Assembly (NCBI GenBank): GCA_964407285.1
Contig: CAYOVG010000425.1
Span: 1-5,261, forward strand
Origin: CAYOVG01 sp964407285
GTDB taxonomy: Bacteria; Desulfobacterota; Syntrophobacteria; Syntrophobacterales; Syntrophobacteraceae
Reading direction: 5' to 3'
Length of the DNA stretch: 5,261 nucleotides
The stretch's first letter is position 1. Each line of letters starts with the position of its first letter. The position numbers were made by a program, and so were the translations under genes. This document shows positions 1 through 5,261 of the stretch, piece by piece. The notes under the pieces were generated by a model. It worked only from the letters and a program-made list of their open reading frames with translations. It searched no databases and was not told the origin of the DNA.

Positions 1-198
1 GGCGGCGTTCATGATGTGGTCTGACCTGCCCATTACGTTAACCACTCATCATCCCACACGGGAGCCCTCTCTACCCCCTAACCCAGCCCTTATGCGCGCT
101 AACCTATGTTTTGTTGTCATGCCCAACCATAGCATGAGTGGGATCTATGGGCAACAGTCTTCTCCGGTGTACCTTCCCTCGATACCGGTGAAGCGCAA
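1..198. other. Upstream non-coding region, no supported gene
   Basis: I see no convincing gene here. It is more AT-rich than the rest of the window. The + frame that is open from the left edge to a stop at 200-202 would encode a proline-rich, featureless peptide and runs into the promoter of the next gene. On the - strand an ATG at 31-33 stays open to the left edge (MGRSDHIMNAA), so a divergent gene could start here, but eleven codons without a clear ribosome site are not enough to call it. A weak imperfect inverted repeat lies at 120-153 (TGCCCA at 120-125 with TGGGCA at 148-153, or CCATAG at 127-132 with CTATGG at 145-150); the two pairings exclude each other and no T-run follows. Confidence 0.5.
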
Positions 199-227
199 TT
201 GACATGGAAAAGATAATAGACTATGAA
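199..227 (+). promoter_or_regulatory. Sigma70-like promoter of the lipoprotein gene
   Basis: A perfect -35 hexamer TTGACA (199-204) is followed after 17 bases by TATGAA (222-227), a 4/6 match to the -10 consensus. Spacing is optimal and the spacer is A-rich. Transcription would start near 234, leaving a leader of about 65 bases before the ATG at 299. No operator or riboswitch fold is evident in the leader. The call rests on sequence match alone. Confidence 0.5.
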
Positions 228-285
228 AACGCATGTGTGTAGCCGGATCTGACCGACTCGATCTGTACGAACGAACGCTCTCGCC

Positions 286-294
286 GGGGAAGGA
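286..294 (+). promoter_or_regulatory. Ribosome binding site fixing the lipoprotein start
   Basis: GGGGAAGGA lies four bases upstream of the ATG at 299-301. This purine-rich Shine-Dalgarno sequence, together with the lysine-rich signal peptide that begins at the same ATG, supports 299 as the true start rather than the in-frame ATG at 233, which has no comparable site. Confidence 0.7.
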
Positions 295-298
295 ATCC

Positions 299-1015
299 AT
301 GAAAAAGCCTGTAGTTTTCTTGTTGTTTCTCGTGATCGGCATGGTGATGCCGGGGTGTTCCAATAAGTCGGCTGTCGAGGGAATAGTCGTGGACGGCAGG
401 AATCAGCCCATCGCCAACATCAAGGTGGCGGCAAAGCAAGTGCAGCCGGTGCAAGGCTACGAGGAATTCGAAACGACAACGGGTCCCGACGGGTCGTTCC
501 TGCTCGATGGGCTCCACCCGGCTTCCGAATACACTATCGCCCCGATAGGCGGACAATGGGCAACCGAGGTTCGGGAGACCGTAACCACGCCGAAGCGCAA
601 CAGGAAGTTCAAAATGCGCGCTCCTATCACCATACGGTTCATGACCATGCAGAGCAGGGTAGTGGTCGATACCCGGACCGGGCTTATGTGGGCGCCGGAC
701 CCGGGCGGCCGCAATATGGTATGGGAGAAAGCCGAGGAGTACGTACGAAGCCTGGATATGGGAAACTACCGCGACTGGCGGCTTCCGACGAGGAATGAAC
801 TCCGGGAATTGTACGATCCCTCTCTCACCACGAGGTTCAAGATCGATCCGGCTTTCCACCTCGGGGATTGCTGCGCGTGGTCGTCCGAACTCGAGGAGGA
901 AAAGGCGGCGTGGCTGTTCAATTTCTCCGGAGGAGTCGAGCACGCGAGTCCGCTCGCTTCCGGGCGCTACTTCAGAACTCTGGCGGTCCGGTCTCCGGGC
1001 TCCGCAAGCGAGTAG
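299..1015 (+). CDS. DUF1566 lipoprotein with carboxypeptidase-regulatory-like domain
   Basis: A 238-residue predicted lipoprotein. Residues 1-19 form a signal peptide: two lysines, then a hydrophobic run (VVFLLFLVIGMV), ending MPG before Cys20. The Met-Pro at -3/-2 departs from the usual L-A/S-G-C lipobox, so lipidation is likely but not certain. Ser at +2 would favour outer-membrane sorting in a Gram-negative. Residues 25-112 resemble the small beta-sandwich of the carboxypeptidase regulatory-like family (EGIVVDGRNQPIANIKV, then TGPDGSFLLDGL). Residues 121-232 carry DUF1566/Lcl C-terminal hallmarks: VVDTRTGLMWAPDP, YRDWRLPTRNELRELYD, a WSS motif, AWLFNFSGG and a closing RTLAVRSPG. Such domains occur in surface or secreted proteins and are related to C-type-lectin-like folds; the ligand is unknown, so a binding role at the cell surface is inference. 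Cys191-Cys192 are adjacent and could be oxidised outside the cytoplasm. It has its own promoter and converges on the Hsp70 operon, with no visible functional link. Confidence 0.85.
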   Translation: MKKPVVFLLFLVIGMVMPGCSNKSAVEGIVVDGRNQPIANIKVAAKQVQPVQGYEEFETTTGPDGSFLLDGLHPASEYTIAPIGGQWATEVRETVTTPKRNRKFKMRAPITIRFMTMQSRVVVDTRTGLMWAPDPGGRNMVWEKAEEYVRSLDMGNYRDWRLPTRNELRELYDPSLTTRFKIDPAFHLGDCCAWSSELEEEKAAWLFNFSGGVEHASPLASGRYFRTLAVRSPGSASE

Positions 1016-1053
1016 CAGGCGGCAGCCATTCCGCTCCGCAGGGGGATCAAGCC

Positions 1054-1085
1054 GTTCCGTGGGAGAGGCGCATCCGCCGCGGAAC
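1054..1085 (+). terminator. GC-rich hairpin after the lipoprotein gene, possible terminator
   Basis: GTTCCG (1054-1059) pairs with CGGAAC (1080-1085). The stem can extend inward by a T-G wobble and two G-C pairs, or instead form an inner GGCG/CGCC stem (1067-1070 with 1075-1078) closing a CATC loop. It begins 38 bases past the lipoprotein stop. No U-run follows, so it is at best a non-canonical or transcript-end-stabilising structure. Confidence 0.25.
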
Positions 1086-1095
1086 AGGGAATAGA

Positions 1096-1170
1096 CCAAC
1101 TCGCGGGTGGGGGTGAAAACCACAACCGGACAGAGTTCAAACCACTCCGCGTGGGTGTGGCGTGAAAACC
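1096..1170. repeat. Imperfect direct repeat ending in GTGAAAACC
   Basis: Two related segments lie about 46 bases apart: 1096-1121 (CCAACTCGCG, a G-rich stretch, then GTGAAAACC) and 1142-1170 (CCACTCCGCG, a GT-rich stretch, then GTGAAAACC). The last nine bases are identical and the first ten near-identical. The length difference of three bases and the substitutions suggest an old local duplication. No binding protein can be inferred. Confidence 0.4.
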
Positions 1171-1171
1171 T

Positions 1172-1209
1172 CGGAGAGCACGGAAAAGGCACGGAGACCG
1201 CGGAGGGAG
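1172..1209. repeat. Purine-rich tandem CGGA-unit repeat
   Basis: Four short units each starting with CGGA follow one another: CGGAGAGCA (1172-1180), CGGAAAAGGCA (1181-1191), CGGAGACCG (1192-1200) and CGGAGGGAG (1201-1209). The pattern resembles CACGGAG-type short intergenic repeats that I recall from several environmental bacterial genomes; this comparison is from memory. Units are degenerate, nine to eleven bases long, and too few and irregular to be a CRISPR array or iteron set. Confidence 0.4.
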
Positions 1210-1211
1210 CA

Positions 1212-1251
1212 GTCGGATTCCGGGATTGGGGGAATTGCGCTCTAATCCGAC
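1212..1251. repeat. Inverted repeat GTCGGATT / AATCCGAC
   Basis: Perfect 8-bp arms, GTCGGATT at 1212-1219 and AATCCGAC at 1244-1251, enclose 24 bases that include GGGATTGGGGG. It could form a long-loop hairpin or be a two-fold protein site. Its right end touches the next inverted repeat. No T-run follows on either strand. Confidence 0.4.
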
Positions 1252-1274
1252 CACCGGGTTCGCTGCTTCGGTGG
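1251..1274. repeat. Inverted repeat CCACCG / CGGTGG
   Basis: CCACCG (1251-1256) and CGGTGG (1269-1274) enclose a 12-base loop. Its right arm leads into GGTGGGCAACGC (1270-1281), which is identical to the left part of the larger palindrome at 1320-1353. It therefore looks like a degenerate relative of that element, with the same loop length. Confidence 0.4.
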
Positions 1275-1319
1275 GCAACGCATGACGGAATTCGGAGGTC
1301 GGCGGTCCGATAGATCTTC

Positions 1320-1353
1320 GTAGGTGGGCAACGCTTCGCTTCTGCCCACCTAC
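1320..1353. repeat. REP-like palindrome, perfect 11-bp stem
   Basis: GTAGGTGGGCA (1320-1330) and its exact reverse complement TGCCCACCTAC (1343-1353) enclose the 12-base loop ACGCTTCGCTTC. The sequence resembles the GTAGG-type 'GTGGGCAACGC' repetitive extragenic palindromes that I recall from many bacterial genomes, often mobilised by REP-associated tyrosine transposases; that similarity is from memory and was not searched. It lies 34 bases past the stop of the large Hsp70 gene, so in that transcript it could stabilise the 3' end or help end transcription, though no U-run follows. A 12-base partial copy, GGTGGGCAACGC, lies at 1270-1281. Confidence 0.6.
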
Positions 1354-1387
1354 CGGACTTCTACCGGCTTTCCAGTAGTCCTCTCAT

Positions 1388-4324
1388 CTATTCTTCCAAT
1401 GTCTCAGCTCCCACCGTCACGGCAGCCTCCCCGGAGAGAACCAGCCCGGCGGGCAGCGACTCGCCGAATATCCAATCCTGCTCCTGGCGCCTCAGGCCCG
1501 TATCGGGGTTGTTCAGGATTTCCGTGTAGCGTGCGCCGTGCGGCGCGTTTTCCAGCCATGCGGCCAGGCGGTCCCGGTCAGCCTGCGGGAGGTCACGCCC
1601 GCGGTCGCCCGTCCTCAACGCCAGTTGCACCAGTGCGTGGGCGAGCGCTTCGGTCGCTTCCGGGTTCGAGGACAGAATCGCCTCCAGCCACGTGGAAGCC
1701 TCGCGGGCCGGTATGACGCGGTCCACCGGTCCATACAGGGGCGAACGCGCTCCGATGCGGCTCATGGCCCACAACTCCTGGGACCTCGCCCTGTTCTTGC
1801 CGATCTTCTCCATGAGGGCGCCTCCCAGTTCCACCTTGGCGTCCGCCGGAAGCCGCTCGAAGTTGGCGAGCATCATCCAGGCTTCCAGTTCCTCCTGGGG
1901 TCCGAGCCGCTTGGCCGTTTTCGCCGCGCCCTTCTTCCTTTTCTTCTCCGGAAGGGGGAGATGTACGGATACCTGCTGGTAGATGCGCCACTGCTGTCCC
2001 GCCGACAGTCCGGCGGCCGTTCTTCGCCAGAAGATCCACCATTCGGAACGGCACTGCGGCTGTCTCGGGAACGCAAGGCCCTGCGGGTAGAGCTTCCAGA
2101 TCTCCTTCATGCGCCATTCGTCCACCGGGTCCCCGAAGCCCGGACGCATGCAGTATCCCAGGAGGTTGAACCACCTCGACTCGTGATTGGCGGTGACGGC
2201 CCGGCCCTGCCGGCATTCGAGCAGGAAGTCGGCGAGCTTTCGGATCAGGGCGGTCGGCCACTTCTCCTTGCCGAGTTCCAGGGTCGATACCAGGTCCTTG
2301 ATCAGCCGTTCGGGCGGCGTGCTTTCACCACCATCACCGAGCTCCTTCCCGGTGGAGAAGGCGCCGGCGATCTTTTGCTGCGCCAGCGCGATGAGAGACT
2401 CGTCGAGGGTCTCCCCCGGCGCGGAGGCGGACGTGGCGGCCCCCGCCGCGTCCATGGAAGCCGCGCCCTGGCGGACGTCGAACTGCAACTGCCACTGGTG
2501 GGGACTCTGCTGCGACCGGCACCACAGTTCCAGCGTACCCACTTCCGTAAGGCGCACGGCCAGCCGTATGGGCAGCGCGGTCGCCGTCCCCTTCTTGCCG
2601 TAGCGAAGCACCGTGCGGATCGGCGGAAGAATGGTGATTTCCTCCTCGGAAAGGGTCACCGGGTCGCCCAAATGGTCTCCCAGCCGGGTATTGGAACTGA
2701 ACACCTGGAAGGAAACAGGCTGGTTCGTCAGCACCTCGAAAGCGAGTTCGGAGAGCTGCTTCTCGAAACCTTCCTCCGTGCCGCGCGGCACCAGGCAAAC
2801 CGCCCTGCGCGTTCCCGGCTCCAGCGGACTGCTCTCCGCATCCGCCGCGACCTCCACGTAGTAGGCCCGCGGACTCCCCGCTCCCACCCGAACGCCTTCC
2901 CCGAGGCGCACCAGGCCGTAGTACGCGGCCCCCATGGCGACGGCCAGTTCCGGCTTCGGGTTTTCCAATTCTTCGGGCCGCCGGTCCTCGCCCGCATCCC
3001 CGTCAAACCACTTCGCGACCACGTCCCGTATGCGCTCCCGGATGGAACGGGGCGTCAGCGCGCCGCCATTGAAGAGGACAAAATCGGGGTAGAGGGCATC
3101 CCGCCCCGTCTCCCGGGTCAGGAGTACGCGGAAGCGTTCCCAGAATGCCGCCATGTGTTTGGTCACGGCGGGGTCCTGTACGTAGGGGAGCCCCCATTCG
3201 GTGATTCCGGCGCGGCGTCCTCCTCCGGGAGGTTCGTTCACGGGCACGAAGGGAAAAAAGCCTTCCAGGATGAGTTCCTGGACCTTGTCGATGGTAAGCG
3301 TTCCCTTGAGGGCGCCGGCGATGAGCTTCCCGCCCGTTCCCATTATGACGATGTCGGCTTTGCGGCGGTTTCCGGTTTCGCTCAGGAGGCTCTCCTTGGC
3401 CTTCCTGCACTGGTGGCTGAGTTGGTGCCAGCGCCGGGAGTCGAGTTGGCCCGGCTTTCCGAGGAGTTGGGTTTCCAGGAACCGGGCGAGAGCCAGGTCC
3501 ATGTTGTCCCCGCCCAGCATGAGATGCTCCCCGACCGCCAGGCGGTCGAAACGGAGCCCGCGTTCCCCTTCCCGTATGGCCACTATGGTGAAGTCGGTAG
3601 TGCCGCCGCCCACATCGCAAACGAGGATGATCTGGCCCGGCTTCATGTGCTCCTGCCAGGTGTCCTCGTTTCTCGACAGCCATGCGTAGAACGCCGCAAG
3701 CGGCTCCTCGACCAGGATCACGCGGGGAAGGCCCGCCGCCCTGGCGGCCGTCACGGTGAGTTCGCGAGCCACCTCGTCGAAGGACGCGCGCACAGTGAGG
3801 ATGATCATCTGCTCCTCGAGCAGGAACCCGTCGCGTCCCTTGGCGATCATCTCGTTCCATGTCTCGCGTATGTGCTGCAGGAACCGGGCGCTCGCCTCGA
3901 CCGGGGAGACCTTGTTCACGTCCGCCCCCGTTCCCCAGGGGAGAATGGGGGCCGTGCGGTCGACGCCCCCGTGGCAGAGCCACGACTTCGCGGACGACAC
4001 CAGCCGCCCGGGCACCAGCGCCCCCTGTTCCCGAGCGAATTCCCCGACCACGAAGTCCCGTTCGGGGGCCCAGGGCAGCCCCGTGCTCCCGGCGGGGAGT
4101 TCGTACTGTCCGGGCAAATAGAGGAAGGACGGCAAAACGAGTCGGCGCGCCACTTCCCCTTGAGAAACCATCTGCGGGATCTCCAGGAAGCGAATGCGGC
4201 GCTGCTCCACGTCCTTCGTCGTGCGGTCCACGAACGCCACGGCGGAATTGGTCGTCCCGAGGTCTATCCCGACAATATAGCGGTATTGAATTTCTTCCAA
4301 ATCAGAATCAAAAGGATTTTCCAT
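1388..4324 (-). CDS. Hsp70-family (DnaK-like) protein with DUF3731-type C-terminal extension
   Basis: A 978-residue cytoplasmic Hsp70-like ATPase, far longer than DnaK (about 640). The nucleotide-binding domain spans about 16-475: phosphate-1 motif IVGIDLGTTNSAVAF (17-31), SAKSW with Lys113 probably equivalent to the DnaK catalytic lysine, VEEPLAAFYAW (205-215), phosphate-2 motif LVCDVGGGTTDFT (234-246), adenosine motif VLFNGGALTP (416-425) and AVAMGAAYYG (461-470). All key ATPase motifs are intact. Residues 480-618 replace the substrate-binding beta domain; the hydrophobic DnaK linker (DLLLLDVTPLSLG type) is absent, and TEVGTLELWC (593-602) is shared with the upstream paralog. An Ala/Ser-rich linker (619-638) leads to a helical extension (about 640-970) with WFNLLGYCMRPGFGDP, EWWIFWRRTAAGL and a basic stretch (794-806), matching my memory of Pfam DUF3731, found on DnaK-related proteins. 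The ATG follows the upstream stop by 12 bases. Likely role: specialised chaperone; client unknown. It is not housekeeping DnaK. Confidence 0.9.
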   Translation of the reverse strand: MENPFDSDLEEIQYRYIVGIDLGTTNSAVAFVDRTTKDVEQRRIRFLEIPQMVSQGEVARRLVLPSFLYLPGQYELPAGSTGLPWAPERDFVVGEFAREQGALVPGRLVSSAKSWLCHGGVDRTAPILPWGTGADVNKVSPVEASARFLQHIRETWNEMIAKGRDGFLLEEQMIILTVRASFDEVARELTVTAARAAGLPRVILVEEPLAAFYAWLSRNEDTWQEHMKPGQIILVCDVGGGTTDFTIVAIREGERGLRFDRLAVGEHLMLGGDNMDLALARFLETQLLGKPGQLDSRRWHQLSHQCRKAKESLLSETGNRRKADIVIMGTGGKLIAGALKGTLTIDKVQELILEGFFPFVPVNEPPGGGRRAGITEWGLPYVQDPAVTKHMAAFWERFRVLLTRETGRDALYPDFVLFNGGALTPRSIRERIRDVVAKWFDGDAGEDRRPEELENPKPELAVAMGAAYYGLVRLGEGVRVGAGSPRAYYVEVAADAESSPLEPGTRRAVCLVPRGTEEGFEKQLSELAFEVLTNQPVSFQVFSSNTRLGDHLGDPVTLSEEEITILPPIRTVLRYGKKGTATALPIRLAVRLTEVGTLELWCRSQQSPHQWQLQFDVRQGAASMDAAGAATSASAPGETLDESLIALAQQKIAGAFSTGKELGDGGESTPPERLIKDLVSTLELGKEKWPTALIRKLADFLLECRQGRAVTANHESRWFNLLGYCMRPGFGDPVDEWRMKEIWKLYPQGLAFPRQPQCRSEWWIFWRRTAAGLSAGQQWRIYQQVSVHLPLPEKKRKKGAAKTAKRLGPQEELEAWMMLANFERLPADAKVELGGALMEKIGKNRARSQELWAMSRIGARSPLYGPVDRVIPAREASTWLEAILSSNPEATEALAHALVQLALRTGDRGRDLPQADRDRLAAWLENAPHGARYTEILNNPDTGLRRQEQDWIFGESLPAGLVLSGEAAVTVGAETLEE

Positions 4325-4336
4325 TAAACCTGCCGA
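4325..4336 (-). promoter_or_regulatory. Operon junction with weak ribosome binding site
   Basis: Only 12 bases separate the upstream TAA from the downstream ATG. Read on the - strand they are TCGGCAGGTTTA, giving a weak CAGG Shine-Dalgarno core four bases before the start. The end of the upstream gene is itself purine-rich (the Arg/Glu tail codons). There is no room for a promoter or terminator, so translation of the second gene probably depends partly on ribosomes arriving from the first. Confidence 0.5.
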
Positions 4337-5261
4337 TTACTCTTCTTCTCGTTCTCTAAGATTGAATTCCAGTTTCCACTTCCGGTCGTCGTCGCGCGAC
4401 ACGCACCACAACTCGAGCGTTCCCACTTCGGTGACCCGGCTCTGCAGCCAGATGGGAATGACACTGCGGCCCTCGTCCTCCTCCGTGGCGGGAAGCTCCG
4501 TCTCCATGACGTTCACTTCCTCGATCTCGCCGGACCAGTCCTCCACGATCTCGCCCGCCGCGTCCTTCTTGCGGACGGTCGATTCGAGCAGGTGGAATGC
4601 GGCGGGTTCGCCCACCAGGAGACCGAATTCGCGCTCCCGGATTTCGGCTTCCGTCCCTTCCTCCATGCCGAAAGGCGCCACGCAAAGGGCCTTCATGGGC
4701 GTCGGGATGCCGGGAACGGTCGGCATGGCGCTCTCCACTCCGATGTAGTAGGTGCGCGCCGTGCCGCCCCGGATGCGAATGCCCCGGCCGCGCCGGGCAA
4801 GGCCGTAGTATGCGGCGCCGCGGGCAACCGCCATATCGAGATTGACCGATTCGAGTTCCCGGAGCGAGCCGTTATTCCGCCAACTTTCCAGGACGCTCAG
4901 CACCCGTTCGCGCATGATTGCGGGTTTCAGCACTCCGCCGTTGAACAGCACCGCCGTGGGGTAGACCACCTCGGGAAGCGATTCGGCGCTCCGGGTCTGC
5001 CTTCCAAGGAACCGCGCCAGGTGGTGCGAAACCGCCGGATCGGTCTCGTAGGGAAGTCCGATCTCCCGCATGCCCACTCGGGGTTTGGACGAAGGGTAGT
5101 CGTCGGGACCGCTCATGGGGAAGAAACCGTCGATGAGTATCCTTTCGACCTCTTCGCGGGTGAGTTCCGTACGGATGGTCCCGCCGATGAGCGATGTGCC
5201 CCGGCCGAGGATGACCACGGGTTCGACCTCCAGGTCCGGGTCGGCCAGGAGGCGTTCCTTT
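4337..5261 (-). CDS. Hsp70-family protein, short paralog (N-terminus outside window)
   Basis: The last 307 residues of a second Hsp70-like protein. The frame stays open through the right edge, beginning KERLLADPDLEVEPVVILG, so the valine GTG at 5216-5218 is internal and not a start. It aligns along its length with the downstream 978-residue protein: KERLLADP with KESLLSET, LIDGFFP with LILEGFFP, IGLPYETDPAV with WGLPYVQDPAV, AVLFNGGVLKP (adenosine motif) with FVLFNGGALTP, AVARGAAYYGL with AVAMGAAYYGL, and TEVGTLELWC identical in both. The phosphate-1 and -2 motifs lie outside the window, so ATPase competence cannot be judged. After the beta-rich part it ends in a short charged tail (LREREEE); it has no helical lid and no DUF3731-like extension. 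A Glu/Asp-rich insert (about visible residues 232-264) replaces the loop found in its partner. It is first in the visible operon, translated just before the larger paralog. A partner or regulatory relation between the two products is inferred from linkage. Confidence 0.88.
   Translation of the reverse strand, partial: KERLLADPDLEVEPVVILGRGTSLIGGTIRTELTREEVERILIDGFFPMSGPDDYPSSKPRVGMREIGLPYETDPAVSHHLARFLGRQTRSAESLPEVVYPTAVLFNGGVLKPAIMRERVLSVLESWRNNGSLRELESVNLDMAVARGAAYYGLARRGRGIRIRGGTARTYYIGVESAMPTVPGIPTPMKALCVAPFGMEEGTEAEIREREFGLLVGEPAAFHLLESTVRKKDAAGEIVEDWSGEIEEVNVMETELPATEEDEGRSVIPIWLQSRVTEVGTLELWCVSRDDDRKWKLEFNLREREEE

Larger units (their letters stand above)
1016..1387. other. Convergent intergenic region rich in inverted repeats
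   Basis: These 372 bases separate two convergent genes. I found no gene in either strand: short open frames lack ribosome sites and recognisable protein sequence. The region holds four inverted repeats (1054-1085, 1212-1251, 1251-1274, 1320-1353), an imperfect direct repeat (1096-1170) and a CGGA-unit repeat (1172-1209), each listed separately. None of the hairpins is followed by a T-run on either strand, so no classical intrinsic terminator is seen. Transcription from both sides presumably ends here, by Rho or by these structures. Confidence 0.7.

Noticed and set aside
11..202. A 63-codon + strand frame at the left edge
   Set aside because: It has a proline-rich composition with no domain, no visible ribosome site, and it ends inside the TTGACA promoter element.
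233..298. In-frame upstream ATG that would add 22 residues to the lipoprotein
   Set aside because: The added residues are charged and would bury the signal peptide. The ATG at 299 has a strong ribosome site at 286-294 and begins a normal Met-Lys-Lys signal, and the predicted transcription start is near 234.
221..1192. A 323-codon open frame on the - strand opposite the lipoprotein gene
   Set aside because: It is likewise codon-aligned with the + strand gene and open only because that gene lacks TTA, CTA and TCA codons. Its translation shows no recognisable protein features.
1172..1209. Possible CRISPR or iteron array
   Set aside because: Units are only nine to eleven bases, degenerate and without spacers of constant length, and no cas or replication gene is present.
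1105..1232. G-runs (GGGTGGGGG at 1105-1113 and GGGATTGGGGG at 1222-1232) as a G-quadruplex
   Set aside because: Each site has only two closely spaced G-runs of three or more; four are needed for a standard intramolecular quadruplex.
1538..4327. A 929-codon open frame on the + strand, antisense to almost the whole large Hsp70 gene
   Set aside because: It is in exact codon register with the Hsp70 gene, so its stops would require TTA, CTA or TCA sense codons, which this GC-rich gene avoids. The translation is low-complexity (Arg/Gly/Pro/His-rich) with no recognisable domain, while the - strand has a full set of Hsp70 motifs.
5216..5218. GTG as start codon of the upstream Hsp70-like gene
   Set aside because: The frame is open to the window edge, and the 14 codons before it (KERLLADPDLEVEP) align with the interior of the paralog (KESLLSETGNRRKA), so this valine is internal.

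Overview
This 5.3 kb window is GC-rich bacterial DNA. It has one complete lipoprotein gene on the + strand, converging on a two-gene Hsp70-family operon on the - strand. The organism cannot be fixed from the sequence. High GC, near-complete avoidance of TTA/CTA/TCA codons, a DUF1566-type lipoprotein, two non-canonical Hsp70 proteins and intergenic palindromes with CGGAG-type short repeats would fit an environmental Gram-negative, such as a deltaproteobacterial, PVC-group or similar lineage. That placement is inference and weak.

Layout from left to right. Positions 1-198 are AT-richer and hold no convincing gene. A sigma70-like promoter (199-227) and a strong ribosome binding site (286-294) precede the lipoprotein gene (299-1015). 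Its product has an N-terminal lipid-anchor signal, a carboxypeptidase-regulatory-like beta domain and a C-terminal DUF1566 (Lcl C-terminal type) domain. The 372-base convergent intergenic region (1016-1387) has no gene but is rich in structure. It contains four inverted repeats, one of them a perfect 11-bp palindrome of REP type, an imperfect direct repeat, and a short purine-rich CGGA-unit repeat.

The rest is the - strand Hsp70 pair. The upstream gene (4337-5261, N-terminus beyond the right edge) encodes a shorter Hsp70-like protein that ends just after its beta-rich C-terminal part. Twelve bases later begins a 978-residue Hsp70-like protein (1388-4324). It has a complete nucleotide-binding domain, the same beta-rich part, and a further helical extension of about 340 residues resembling Pfam DUF3731 ('DnaK-related'). 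The two are clear paralogs and almost certainly co-transcribed. They probably form a specialised ATP-dependent chaperone pair distinct from housekeeping DnaK. No J-domain or GrpE gene is visible, and the client is unknown.

No wholly new system is demonstrable here. The most noteworthy items are the paired divergent Hsp70s without the canonical DnaK linker and lid, and the palindrome cluster between the convergent genes.
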